Shown: positions 32,188 to 40,546 of the stretch, one piece after another | How the letters are laid out: every line of letters begins with the position of its first letter | Numbering within the stretch: position 1 is the stretch's first letter | Assembly: GCA_026003175.1 (NCBI GenBank) | Contig: BPGT01000001.1 | Span: forward strand, 720,839-784,838 | DNA: 64,000 bases | Direction: 5' to 3' | Origin: Armatimonadota bacterium | Lineage (GTDB): Bacteria > Armatimonadota > HRBIN16 | The notes under the pieces: generated by a model | Seen by the model: the letters and a program-made list of their open reading frames with translations, nothing else | What the model was told of the DNA's origin: nothing | The model's database searches: none | Program-made: the position numbers and the translations under genes

Positions 32188-34188
32188 TCATATCCAGAAT
32201 ATCTGGTTGCCCTTTGCGCCGCTGAAGTAGTCTACGATGAGCCAGAAGCCGTTGCAGGTGTATTGTCCCACAATCAACCCCAAAAAGAAGGGTAGTGACA
32301 ACCGAAACCAACGCAACCCGCCAAAGTGCAGGATAATCCACTTCACCAGCCACGCGATGAAGCAAGTAAGCCATATCTCGTCCATAATCCACGTGCTGCC
32401 CACGCAGAAACCGACGGGATGAAGGGGCCAGCCCACAAACCGCTGGCGCATGGCGTTCAAGAAGCCCATCACCGCCGCACCGAAGCCGGTCAACAGCCAG
32501 CCAGTGAGGCTGGGCTCGGAAGGGTTGTTTATCTTGCCTGCCACCCATTTGTATGGGAACTGCGGACCGTCGATGAAAAACCAGCGGTTGAGGTTCACTC
32601 CGCCGCGCTCATAGGCAAGCAGCAACGTGACAGTGATCGATGCCATGAGGCTGATCAGAATGGCGAGCACCATCGCCCAGAACAGTCCGCGCGAACACAC
32701 TCCTGTACGTTCGGCAAGGCGCAGACCGTGAATGCTCGACGCCATCACCGTCGTGCGGATGTCGGCGGAGTACACCCACGTCAGCCCCAATGCGGTCAGT
32801 CCGCGCGCTCCGAAAGGGGCACTGCCGAAACCTGCCACCGTGAATACAGGTGCAATCATCGCGGCGACAGCCTCTGCCAGTCCCGTTTCCACCACCACGC
32901 GCGTTAACCCGAAAAACAGCACCATCATGAACAAAAGGTAGAGCCATGTCGCCCAGTATGGCAAGCCCGACCACCATATCCACACGCTCATTGCCAGCAG
33001 GCCGAGCACCGTACCCCAGAAGGCGACAGGATAGCTCAGCACCTCCCCGCTGTCGTCCACATCCTTGCCTCTGCCCATTGCTTTGCGCACCACGTCCGAC
33101 AGGTGTGCACGCGCCGACCACAGGCTGGTTGCCACCAGTATCAGCATCGCGCCCATGCCCAGATACTTATAGGGGATGTACGGTGTGCCGTACGCCCCGC
33201 CGAGGTCCTCGTGAATCTCCACGCCGTAGATGTTCAGGTATCCACGCACTACCATAAATAGCAGGTTGAAAAACCACAGGCTGAACAGTGCGTCCAGATT
33301 CGCCAGATAGAAAAAGCCTAGCATGGGGAAGCTAAAACGAAACGTCCACGTGACGGTCTCGCGGAAAATCGGCACGCGGGTGAAGACAGGTAGCGCAGGC
33401 ACGGAAGGTGCGTAGTTGTGCAGGGCTATCAGGCTGCCTGCCGCAAGGGGCAGGGCGAATCCCAGCCAGAAGAGTGGCTTGCGCAACAGAGGCTCCTGCT
33501 CGTTCACCATCTCCAGCGGCAGCTGGGTGACAGGAAAAGCCAGACGCTCGCGGTCCATCCACTGTCGGCGGAATACCACCATCACCGTTATCATGACGAA
33601 GTAGAGTGCAAGGATCAGCGGCACCCACATCAGTAGTGGGGGGAGCCAAACCTCCCAGGGTACCGTTGCGCCCGGCTTGCCCTCAAAGAAGAGCCGTACC
33701 GCCTCCTTGTCACGTGGCACGAGAAGGGGATGCAGATGCGGGTGTATCAGGCGGTCCCAGCTGTTGGTAGGGTTAGCGTAATAGGTCACCGCCGCGAGCA
33801 CAGGCAGAATCTGCGCGGTGAACCCCAGAGTGGGCACAACGCAGGTGACAATCATCATGACGTAGATGACGATAAGCTCCGCGGGACGCAGGGCAGTGCT
33901 GGGGCTGAGCCGCTTCCACATCCCGTTGACCATAGCAACTATCACGAAGAACAGAAATACCGCCGCCGGAGTGCTGTAGTCCAGCGTCATGTAGGAGCCT
34001 TGTATCACATACAGCCCGTAGGGGTCCAGCGTAGCGATGATGGCTGAAGCCAACAGACCGATAATCATTGCCCGAAGGGTAAGCGGCCGTTCGTATCTCT
34101 TCTCTCGCTGCATGATCCGTTGAGCATCCTTCCCGAGCAACTTTTCAGGCGGATGCTCTTTGATTCGCGAAACACTCTCCCAACCCAT
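32188..34188 (-). CDS. Large polytopic membrane protein, DUF6785/DUF6784 type
   Basis: 666 residues from the ATG at 34188 (GAGGAG upstream); a longer frame to 34470 runs through a palindromic repeat and is rejected. The protein has about 12-14 hydrophobic helices, starting with LRAMIIGLLASAIIATLDPYGLYV and YVMMIVTCVVPTLGF. Soluble stretches include the SWDRLIHPHLHPLLVP loop (about residue 150). The C-terminal quarter (GWLLTGFGAAVMGFLNAMRQRFVGWPLHPVGF) resembles the DUF6784 domain. Such proteins are common in Armatimonadota and planctomycetes and have no assigned function; a transporter or channel is likely. Family assignment is from memory of sequence style. Confidence 0.75.
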   Translation of the reverse strand: MGWESVSRIKEHPPEKLLGKDAQRIMQREKRYERPLTLRAMIIGLLASAIIATLDPYGLYVIQGSYMTLDYSTPAAVFLFFVIVAMVNGMWKRLSPSTALRPAELIVIYVMMIVTCVVPTLGFTAQILPVLAAVTYYANPTNSWDRLIHPHLHPLLVPRDKEAVRLFFEGKPGATVPWEVWLPPLLMWVPLILALYFVMITVMVVFRRQWMDRERLAFPVTQLPLEMVNEQEPLLRKPLFWLGFALPLAAGSLIALHNYAPSVPALPVFTRVPIFRETVTWTFRFSFPMLGFFYLANLDALFSLWFFNLLFMVVRGYLNIYGVEIHEDLGGAYGTPYIPYKYLGMGAMLILVATSLWSARAHLSDVVRKAMGRGKDVDDSGEVLSYPVAFWGTVLGLLAMSVWIWWSGLPYWATWLYLLFMMVLFFGLTRVVVETGLAEAVAAMIAPVFTVAGFGSAPFGARGLTALGLTWVYSADIRTTVMASSIHGLRLAERTGVCSRGLFWAMVLAILISLMASITVTLLLAYERGGVNLNRWFFIDGPQFPYKWVAGKINNPSEPSLTGWLLTGFGAAVMGFLNAMRQRFVGWPLHPVGFCVGSTWIMDEIWLTCFIAWLVKWIILHFGGLRWFRLSLPFFLGLIVGQYTCNGFWLIVDYFSGAKGNQIFWI

Positions 34189-34223
34189 GCATGGCTCCTC
34201 TGCCGGCATCCGCGAGACTGTAT

Positions 34224-34294
34224 GTGTCATTGCGAGCCGCGAAGCGATCACCCTGGAGATCGCTTCGAGTGTTAAAGTACCCTCGCAATGACAC
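34224..34294. repeat. Nested palindromic intergenic repeat (GTGTCATTGCGAG family)
   Basis: The outer arms GTGTCATTGCGAG (34224-34236) and CTCGCAATGACAC (34282-34294) are exact complements. The inner arms CGAAGCGATC (34240-34249) and GATCGCTTCG (34258-34267) form a second exact pair. The 71-base unit could fold as a cruciform or RNA hairpin and looks like a small non-autonomous repeat. A degenerate half-copy lies at 47649-47688. Confidence 0.75.
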
Positions 34295-34337
34295 GGATGT
34301 GAAACGAAGGAACCTCGCCTGCCAGCAACATCAACCG

Positions 34338-34646
34338 CTAACGACCCTGCGCCATTGGCGTAGCCTGTCCGGCAGAGGGCGGCACGTAAACAGGCGGCAT
34401 ACCTGGTGCGGGCGAAACCCATCCACCCTGTGGTAATCGTTGCTGTAGTTCCTGCTGTTTGACCTGCCACGCTTGCTCGGCAGTGACGCGCCTTTGCGGG
34501 AATATCGGCGTGATGAACTGGTTAACAAGCAAGAGGATGATTACCAACAGCGTCACGCCCGCCAACACAGCAACCCCCGGATTGACCTCACGCTGCCACC
34601 AATCGGAACCCTGCTGCCCACCGCCACGACGAATGGTTTGCGGCAT
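34338..34646 (-). CDS. Small single-pass membrane protein paired with a prepilin
   Basis: 102 residues from the ATG at 34646, which follows GGGAGGTGAATC. A Gly/Gln/Arg-rich N-terminus is followed by one TM helix (VAVLAGVTLLVIILLLVNQF, about residues 25-44), a short polar helix (AEQAWQVKQQELQQRL), then a Pro/Gly-rich tail to the end (about 75-102). It begins 64 bases after the DUF1559-type prepilin gene. A second prepilin in this window (47921) is also followed by a gene for a single-TM protein starting with a basic residue pair. The function is unknown; a membrane partner or anchor for the pseudopilin is inferred. Confidence 0.75.
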   Translation of the reverse strand: MPQTIRRGGGQQGSDWWQREVNPGVAVLAGVTLLVIILLLVNQFITPIFPQRRVTAEQAWQVKQQELQQRLPQGGWVSPAPGMPPVYVPPSAGQATPMAQGR

Positions 34647-34710
34647 CTGATTCACCTCCCTGTCAGAGAAGGTGCCCCCCTCATTGGGAGAGGAGGGCAC
34701 CCATATCATG

Positions 34711-35697
34711 TTAGTCCGACGAAGCCGTATGCTGACGCATGTAGGTATCCCGCTGGAACTTCACGTGCCCATCCGCGAAGACGAGGTTCATACCGCCGTT
34801 GTGTGGGTGGATGGCTCGGTCATTCGACCGCTGTACAGACATCACCGTACCGTCTTCGTTCAGTTGCCCGTTCTCCATCACCCAGAAGTTGGGGTCGGTT
34901 TTGGCTCGCTTCAGCGGGCGGTTCGGGTGATAGCCAGCGGGGAAGCCGCCCTCCGCGGGATACGCCGCTGCCATCTTCGCCAGGATGGTAGCGGGGTCGC
35001 CGGGGTACGAGCTCATGTCACAGCATTCCGCAAACATGGGTCCCGTACCCACCGGACCCTCCATGAACACGATAGAGTCCGCCGGATGGGTCAGGCGAGC
35101 CAGAAGTGCTCCCTTCGCGCAGCCCCAACCCCATCCCTGGCATTCGGGCAGCTGTCCGCACAGGAAGTCCGCACCGCCTCCTGCCGCCGCGCCCGCGCTC
35201 TCGGGGTTAATGGGGTCGGCATTGATGTTGCTCTGGTTGATACCGTAAGTCAGCGATCCCCATCCACTCTCGCCACCTACAGCGGGAATCAGCGAGTCGC
35301 CTGTTGGGCAAGTGAACACCGCACGATTGCCCTTGGCGATGGGACGCCCTTGCGCGTCATATACTGCAGCACGCCCTGCCTTGACATACGGGTAGATGAG
35401 GTCAGGCCAGTACTGCCCCCAGGGCGTCCCCGTGTATGGCGCGCGGAAGTTGGGGTCGACCACAGGGAAACACCCGAGAGTGAGGTTACTCTTGACCCAC
35501 ATGGGCGGACCAGTTTCATCATAGTCCTGCGCATACATTGCCCAGGCGGTTCCGATGTTCTTCATATTGCTGGTGCAGGTTGCCTGGCGCGCCTTCTCCC
35601 GCGCCTGGGCGAACACGGGGAACAGGATCGCTGCCAGTATCGCGATAATCGCGATGACCACCAGCAACTCAATCAACGTGAAAGCTCTCCGAGACAC
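34711..35697 (-). CDS. Prepilin-like protein with DUF1559-type domain (first copy)
   Basis: 328 residues from the GTG at 35697, which has AGGAGGTGTGAGG about 9 bases upstream; a GTG at 35706 touches that site and is rejected. The N-terminus [18 protein letters not shown] is a type IV prepilin methylation helix with Ala rather than Gly before the cleavage point. The rest is the DUF1559/H-X9-DG type domain, with [24 protein letters not shown] near residue 45 and [11 protein letters not shown] at the end. It is predicted to be processed by prepilin peptidase and assembled in a pilus or type II secretion pseudopilus. A GntR/LacI-type regulator is upstream. Confidence 0.88.
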   Translation of the reverse strand: MSRRAFTLIELLVVIAIIAILAAILFPVFAQAREKARQATCTSNMKNIGTAWAMYAQDYDETGPPMWVKSNLTLGCFPVVDPNFRAPYTGTPWGQYWPDLIYPYVKAGRAAVYDAQGRPIAKGNRAVFTCPTGDSLIPAVGGESGWGSLTYGINQSNINADPINPESAGAAAGGGADFLCGQLPECQGWGWGCAKGALLARLTHPADSIVFMEGPVGTGPMFAECCDMSSYPGDPATILAKMAAAYPAEGGFPAGYHPNRPLKRAKTDPNFWVMENGQLNEDGTVMSVQRSNDRAIHPHNGGMNLVFADGHVKFQRDTYMRQHTASSD

Positions 35698-35807
35698 GCT
35701 CCTCACACCTCCTGATGAAATAGTTTGTAACCTCCTGGTTAGTGCTCTTGCAGTTGCAACATGGCATCACTGCCTATTGTGTTGCTCTTCGCCAGAGACG
35801 CTCGCCA

Positions 35808-36941
35808 TCAACCACCTCCTTTTGCCGGTGCTGTGGTAAGCGCGGACGCCACTATCGCCGTTGAAACAACGGTAGAGGCACGAATGCGCAGGTTTACAGG
35901 CAATACCACATGCTGGGCGGGCAGCTCTCTATCGCGAATACGACGAACCAGCAAACGCACCGCCTCTGCCCCCATGCGTAGCGACTGTTGTTCCACGGTG
36001 GTCAAGCTGGGGCTGACTAGCTCGGATAGCTCCATACCGTCGTAACCCACAATGGCTATCTCTTCGGGCACGCCGATGCCCTGTTCGCGAAGATACCGCA
36101 AGGCTCCGGCGGCTAGCAGGTCGTTCATCGCGAACAGGGCGGTAGGCGGCTGGGGTAGCTTGAGCAGTGCCTGTGTCTGCGCTTTTCCCTGATGCAGGTA
36201 TTCGTCCCAGCCATCGCGACGCTTGCCTACCGCATGTCCAATCAGCGCGGGGTCAAACGGCACGCCGAACTCTTCCAGCGCCTGTTGATAGCCACGCAAC
36301 CGCTCGGTACAAGTGGTGGCTTTCCGTGCCGAGATGACCCCAATTCGACGATGCCCCAGCTCCAGCAGATGGCGCGTCGCCAGGTAACCTCCCTGCATAT
36401 TGTCAGAAGTGACCCTATCCACGTTAAACTCGGGCAGGTAACGGTCTACAAACACGAACGGAATGCCTTGCACGAGCAGTTGTCCATAGTGTGCGTGGTT
36501 CTGGTTACCTGTTGCCGGGGCGATCACGAAGCCTGCTACGTGCGACTGCAGCTCCAGCAGACACTCGCGCTCTTTTTCTGCATCGTTGTCGGTGGAGCGC
36601 ACCAGCAGTTTATAGCCGTGTACCGCTGCCTCTTGCTCTGCCCCGCGGATAATCTTGCCGAAGAAATCCAGCTGTACATCCAGCGCAAGTAGAGCGATCA
36701 GCTTTGGAGTGGAAGACGAAACCTCACTATGCCGCACGAAGGTACCCTTTGCCGGGATGCGTACCAGCAAGCCTTCCCGTTGTAGCAGTGCAAGCGCGTT
36801 GCGCACCGTCACCCGGCTTACCCCGAAACGTTGAATCATTTCGTTTTCGGTGGGTAATTGCGACCCCGGCGGATAGTGACCACTCAAAATGTCCGCTTTC
36901 AGGGCACGATAGATTTGTCTGTAGAGTATCTGGTCGTCCAT
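35808..36941 (-). CDS. GntR-type winged-helix regulator with LacI-type sensor domain
   Basis: 377 residues from the ATG at 36941, with GGAG five bases upstream. Residues 1-70 form a GntR HTH (LKADILSGHYPPGSQLPTENEM, then GVSRVTVRNALALLQREGLL). From about residue 78 a periplasmic-binding-protein-like sensor of the LacI type follows (GFVIAPATGNQNHAHY, HLLELGHRRIGVISA, AIVGYDGMELSEL). This chimeric architecture is that of AraR, the arabinose repressor. The ligand is probably a sugar. It has its own promoter, with an inverted repeat over the -10 that may allow autorepression, and lies 110 bases upstream of the first prepilin gene. Confidence 0.92.
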   Translation of the reverse strand: MDDQILYRQIYRALKADILSGHYPPGSQLPTENEMIQRFGVSRVTVRNALALLQREGLLVRIPAKGTFVRHSEVSSSTPKLIALLALDVQLDFFGKIIRGAEQEAAVHGYKLLVRSTDNDAEKERECLLELQSHVAGFVIAPATGNQNHAHYGQLLVQGIPFVFVDRYLPEFNVDRVTSDNMQGGYLATRHLLELGHRRIGVISARKATTCTERLRGYQQALEEFGVPFDPALIGHAVGKRRDGWDEYLHQGKAQTQALLKLPQPPTALFAMNDLLAAGALRYLREQGIGVPEEIAIVGYDGMELSELVSPSLTTVEQQSLRMGAEAVRLLVRRIRDRELPAQHVVLPVNLRIRASTVVSTAIVASALTTAPAKGGG

Positions 36942-36983
36942 ACGCACTCCATACGAATAATATCATACATTATAATACATTAT

Positions 36984-37021
36984 GGTATCTATAGTATACC
37001 AAAGGTCTGCGCAAATGTCAA
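36984..37021 (-). promoter_or_regulatory. Promoter of the GntR/LacI-type regulator with operator-like inverted repeat
   Basis: On the minus strand TTGACA (37016-37021) and TATACT (36993-36998) are 17 bases apart. An inverted repeat GGTAT-N7-ATACC (36984-37000) covers the -10 and the start site, a natural place for repression. Further down the leader, ATACATTAT is directly repeated (about 36965-36983). The transcription start would be near 36986, about 45 bases before the ATG. Confidence 0.65.
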
Positions 37022-37189
37022 GGAAGGCAATGCGGGGTTGTATCGCTGAGAAAACTCATTGTACTGCTGTCTTGCCCTTTCCGATGCTCCATTCGACGCC
37101 GCACCAATCTCGCAATCGCGCAGGTCATGCAAGCCCAACAGATGATAGGCATAGGCGTGTTGCTCATGGTGCCCGAACCACAGAAAGGG

Positions 37190-37480
37190 TCCCACCGTTC
37201 GCCCCACCCGGAAGAACTTTCGAAGGAATTTGCCGAGAGGTGGTATTGTTCGGTTCATTGGCTTCGGAGAAACCGTCCCCTGACGATATCGACCTTGCGG
37301 TCTTTCTGAACAGCACGCAGGAAACCTCTACATTGGCGAGGTACGCTTGCAAAATGTCTTCCGTCACTCACGCCTGGGGGTGCTTCTGTTTAGCAACCAG
37401 CAGGAGCATCTTGGGCATATCTGCCCCAACCTGTTCGGTGATGCATGGCGTGAATTATCCAGCAGTGTTCCCTGAAACTG
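37190..37480 (+). pseudogene. Decayed nucleotidyltransferase gene
   Basis: The plus-strand frame around 37240-37345 encodes VVLFGSLASEKPSPDDIDLAV, an unmistakable minimal nucleotidyltransferase signature (GS then DxD). Upstream, the expected N-terminal part is split between frames. Downstream, in the next frame (about 37350-37455), VFRHSRLGVLLFSNQQEHLGHICP resembles the family's usual C-terminus, which then stops. No single start, ribosome binding site or continuous frame joins the pieces, and its end overlaps the 3' end of the endonuclease gene. It is best read as a remnant with at least one frameshift. Confidence 0.55.
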
Positions 37481-38135
37481 CCCTGTATGCACAGATGTCC
37501 GCTAGGGGGCACTGTTCACAGCGGGGGCGTTGCGCCTTGCATATCTGCCTGCCGTGCCGAATGAGGTGCACATGGAAGGGGTAGATATGCTCTTCGGGCA
37601 CAACCCGCTGTAGCAGGTCGTGCGCCTTTGCTTCGCCTACCCTGCGGTCGAAGAACCCCAGACGCCATGAGACGCGAAACACATGGGTGTCCACCGGTAT
37701 CACCGGTCTGCCCAGCGAGAAGCACAGCACAATCGCTGCCGTTTTGGGACCTACTCCCGGCAGGCTGAGCAGGTAGCGTCGGGCGGATTCGGTATCCATC
37801 TCCTGCAGGAAGTCCAGGCTAAGCTTACCTCCGTTGTGCTCCGCGATAGTGCGTAACACCGCTTGAATGCGCGGTGCTTTGCTGCTGGCAAGCCCGCCCG
37901 GACGGATAGCCGCTTCCACTTCCTCAGTCGGCGCTTCCATCACCGCCTGCCATGAGGGGAAACGCTCGCGCAGTTGCCGATAAGCGCGCCAGGAGTTGGT
38001 GTCCGAGGTATGCTGAGACAGGATGCAGGCGATGAGCTCTTCCAGAGGGGGCATTCTTTGCTGCCATACGGGACGACCGTGCAGGGCGTCCAGCCTCCGA
38101 ACCACCTCTCGCGCCAGCTCAGAAGGGGAAAGCAT
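37455..38135 (-). CDS. nth: Endonuclease III-like DNA glycosylase/AP lyase
   Basis: 226 residues of HhH-GPD fold. The helix-hairpin-helix LPGVGPKTAAIVL carries the catalytic Lys (K131), and VIPVDTHVFRV carries the catalytic Asp (D149). The C-terminal [4Fe-4S] loop has C199, C206, C209 and C215 in the C-x6-C-x2-C-x5-C spacing. The enzyme removes oxidised pyrimidines and nicks abasic sites. The N-terminal LSQHTSDTNSW region matches the Nth group rather than MutY. It starts 9 bases after nuoK and may be transcribed with the nuo genes. Confidence 0.93.
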   Translation of the reverse strand: MLSPSELAREVVRRLDALHGRPVWQQRMPPLEELIACILSQHTSDTNSWRAYRQLRERFPSWQAVMEAPTEEVEAAIRPGGLASSKAPRIQAVLRTIAEHNGGKLSLDFLQEMDTESARRYLLSLPGVGPKTAAIVLCFSLGRPVIPVDTHVFRVSWRLGFFDRRVGEAKAHDLLQRVVPEEHIYPFHVHLIRHGRQICKAQRPRCEQCPLADICAYRAVSGNTAG

Positions 38136-38144
38136 TGGGGCAGA

Positions 38145-38465
38145 TTACCCTCGCATCTGCGCCACTTCGTCCACGTTCACTGTGTGCAGTGTCCGGTAGA
38201 TGGAAAGTACTACCGCCATGCCCACTGCTACTTCCGCCGCTGCCACGGTGATGGTCACCAGCACAAACACCACGCCTTCCAGCGACTGCGGGTGCAGGTA
38301 ACGCCAGAAGGCGACGAAGTTCAGGTTCGCTGCGTTCATCACAATCTCGATGGACATCAGCACAGCGATGGCATTACGGCGAGAAATTAAGCCGTACAGC
38401 CCAATAGCGAACAGCACGGTGCTCAGTAGCACGAAGAAATGAAGGGGTAGGTGGCTGAGATTCAT
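38145..38465 (-). CDS. nuoK: NADH-quinone oxidoreductase subunit K
   Basis: A 106-residue membrane subunit of complex I with three TM helices (FFVLLSTVLFAIGLYGLI, then VLMSIEIVMNAANLNFVAFW and VFVLVTITVAAAEVAVGMAVVLSIY). The conserved Glu residues in SIEIVMNA and AAAEVAVG, involved in proton translocation, are present. It overlaps nuoJ by ATGA and is the last nuo gene in this cluster. Confidence 0.95.
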   Translation of the reverse strand: MNLSHLPLHFFVLLSTVLFAIGLYGLISRRNAIAVLMSIEIVMNAANLNFVAFWRYLHPQSLEGVVFVLVTITVAAAEVAVGMAVVLSIYRTLHTVNVDEVAQMRG

Positions 38466-38995
38466 CCTTCACTCTCCTCTTCCAGTTCTACTCTGGGGTT
38501 GCGCGCGAGGAAAATCGCGCCCAGCATCGCGCTCAACAGCAGGGCGGAAGTGAGCTCAAAAGGCAGCACGTACTCGTTGAGCAGCATGGCTCCCAGTTGC
38601 CGGGTGATGGCATCGGCTTCTACTTCGCGAGGGAGTGCAGCCAGCCCTCCCATACTGCGGTAGATGACCACTATCAAAAAAGCCATCATGCTCGCGCTGG
38701 CGGCTATCGCCGCCACGTACAGGCGATTCGTCTGGCGAATCTGCGGATTCATCACGTCGCGCGTGAGCATGAGCGCAAAAAGCACCACCACCATCACCGC
38801 CCCCGCGTACAACAGCAGCTGCAGGGCGAACAAAAACTCCAGCGAGAGGATAAGATAGAAACCGCCGACGCCCAGGAAGAAGGGTAACAACCAGAATCCT
38901 GCGTGAATGAGGTTACGGACCGCAACCACCATCAGCGCGGAGAATACCGTTATGACCGTAAGGAAGACGAGCAAAGCCAGTTCCAGCGTGCTCAT
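38462..38995 (-). CDS. nuoJ: NADH-quinone oxidoreductase subunit J
   Basis: A 177-residue five-helix membrane subunit of complex I. LIHAGFWLLPFFLGVGGFYLIL and ALQLLLYAGAVMVVVLFALML are characteristic, with the pi-bulge region of TM3 in LLYAGAVMV. A short charged C-terminal tail (LARNPRVELEEESEG) follows the last helix. Its start overlaps the nuoI stop and its stop overlaps nuoK, both as ATGA. Confidence 0.93.
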   Translation of the reverse strand: MSTLELALLVFLTVITVFSALMVVAVRNLIHAGFWLLPFFLGVGGFYLILSLEFLFALQLLLYAGAVMVVVLFALMLTRDVMNPQIRQTNRLYVAAIAASASMMAFLIVVIYRSMGGLAALPREVEADAITRQLGAMLLNEYVLPFELTSALLLSAMLGAIFLARNPRVELEEESEG

Positions 38996-39558
38996 TCCGA
39001 TTGCCCTCCCGCCGCGTGTGCTGCGTGAGCCGGCTTTGCCTTCTCTTCTTCCGCTAGCAGCCGCTCTATCGTTTCGATATTTTTGCGCACCGCTTCCTCG
39101 CCACCCTGTGCCAGGTCGGTGATGCGGAAGAGTGAAATATCTCGTTGCTCGCCAGCGAGTTCATATACGGGTCCCATGTAGATAGCGTCAAACGGGCACG
39201 CTTCTACACACAGATTGCAGAACATACACCGCCCGAGGTCCATCGTGAACTCGCTGACCCCCGCGTGTGTTCCCTTGCCCAGCTTCACCATCGAAATTAC
39301 GTCGGTGGGGCAGGCTTGCGCACACAGTGTGCAGCCAACGCAGTTGAGTCGTTGCTTCTCCTCGTTCCACTTCAGGTAGAACAATCCACGATAGCGCGGC
39401 GGCACCGGACGACGCTGATAAGGATAGCGCACGGTGATTTTGGGGCGCCACAGGTTGCGCCAGGTCACCACCATGCCGTTGAACAGTGTGACCAGCCCGT
39501 CGATGAAATAAACCAGCGGATTATACTCTGTATCTCTTGTTGTCCGTTGACGACTCAT
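38992..39558 (-). CDS. nuoI: NADH-quinone oxidoreductase subunit I (8Fe ferredoxin-like)
   Basis: A 188-residue peripheral subunit carrying two [4Fe-4S] clusters, N6a and N6b: CVGCTLCAQACP and CMFCNLCVEACP. Basic stretches at the N-terminus (WRPKITVRYPYQRRPVPPRYRG) match the membrane-facing region. The C-terminal tail of about 30 residues is Ala/Glu-rich. It passes electrons towards NuoB and quinone. It starts 2 bases before nuoH ends. Confidence 0.95.
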   Translation of the reverse strand: MSRQRTTRDTEYNPLVYFIDGLVTLFNGMVVTWRNLWRPKITVRYPYQRRPVPPRYRGLFYLKWNEEKQRLNCVGCTLCAQACPTDVISMVKLGKGTHAGVSEFTMDLGRCMFCNLCVEACPFDAIYMGPVYELAGEQRDISLFRITDLAQGGEEAVRKNIETIERLLAEEEKAKPAHAAHAAGGQSE

Positions 39559-39559
39559 G

Positions 39560-40546
39560 TTACCTCACCCCCAGAGCGATGGCGAACAGCAGGTTCGCCA
39601 GACTGACCGGTACCAGAAATTGCCACGCGAAACGCAGAATCTGGTCTATTCGCAGGCGCGGAGGTGTCCACCGCACCCACATAAACACGAAAATCATCAC
39701 GAGCACCTTCAGGAACATCCACACGATTGGTGGCAGGATGGGACCGTCCCATCCTCCGAAGAAGAGGATGGCGGCAAAGGCGGTGATGAAGAAGTTGTTG
39801 GCGAACTCCGATGCGAAGAAGAAGGCGAAACGCATCCCTGAGTATTCGGTATTGAAACCGCTGACCAGCTCCGACTCCGCCTCCGGCAAGTCGAACGGGG
39901 TGCGATTGATTTCAGCCAGCGCACAGATGAAATAGATGAGAGCAGCAATCATAATCGGCGGATGCCAAATGTTCCACCCGTGCTTCACCTGATACTCCAC
40001 GATGCCTGTGAGACTGAGCGAGCCGGTATAGAACACCACTGTCAGCACCGAGAGCACCATCGGGATTTCGTAGGACAATAGCTGTGCTACCGCGCGCAAA
40101 CCGCCCAGCAGAGAGTATTTGTTGTTCGATGACCACCCCGCCATCAGGATACTCACCACGTTGAACAGCGATACCCCAATCACGAACAGCACCGCCACGT
40201 TCATCTCCAACGCCACCCAGCCGGGCGCAAACGGCAGCACCATGAAGCACAACACGGTGGAAATGAACGCAATGTACGGCGCAAGATAGAAGAACCGTTT
40301 GTCCGCGCCTTCAGGGACGATGTCCTCTTTCAACAGCAGCTTCAGCGCGTCCGCGGCGGTTTGAAACGCACCCTGCGGTCCCACATGCAGAGGTCCCAGG
40401 CGGCTCTGGATAAAGCCCGCCACCTTGCGCTCCACATAGATGACTGCCAGCGGAATCATCAGCGTGAAGCTGGCCAGCACTACCGCTTTCACAAATGTCC
40501 ATAACAGCGGGTGTCCTTGAAAAAACTGTGTTATTGCTGCAATCAC
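39560..40546 (-). CDS. nuoH: NADH-quinone oxidoreductase subunit H
   Basis: A 328-residue eight-helix membrane subunit that forms much of the quinone-binding site with NuoB and NuoD. VYVERKVAGFIQSRLGPLHVGPQGAFQ carries the conserved acidic/basic E-channel residues, and AEINRTPFDLPEAESELVSGF is the other hallmark. The GTG start overlaps the nuoD stop (GTGA). Confidence 0.95.
   Translation of the reverse strand: MIAAITQFFQGHPLLWTFVKAVVLASFTLMIPLAVIYVERKVAGFIQSRLGPLHVGPQGAFQTAADALKLLLKEDIVPEGADKRFFYLAPYIAFISTVLCFMVLPFAPGWVALEMNVAVLFVIGVSLFNVVSILMAGWSSNNKYSLLGGLRAVAQLLSYEIPMVLSVLTVVFYTGSLSLTGIVEYQVKHGWNIWHPPIMIAALIYFICALAEINRTPFDLPEAESELVSGFNTEYSGMRFAFFFASEFANNFFITAFAAILFFGGWDGPILPPIVWMFLKVLVMIFVFMWVRWTPPRLRIDQILRFAWQFLVPVSLANLLFAIALGVR

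Noticed and set aside
34189-34470. N-terminal extension of the DUF6785 membrane protein
   Set aside because: The translation covers the palindromic repeat at 34224-34294 and has no membrane-protein character; the ATG at 34188 has GAGGAG upstream.
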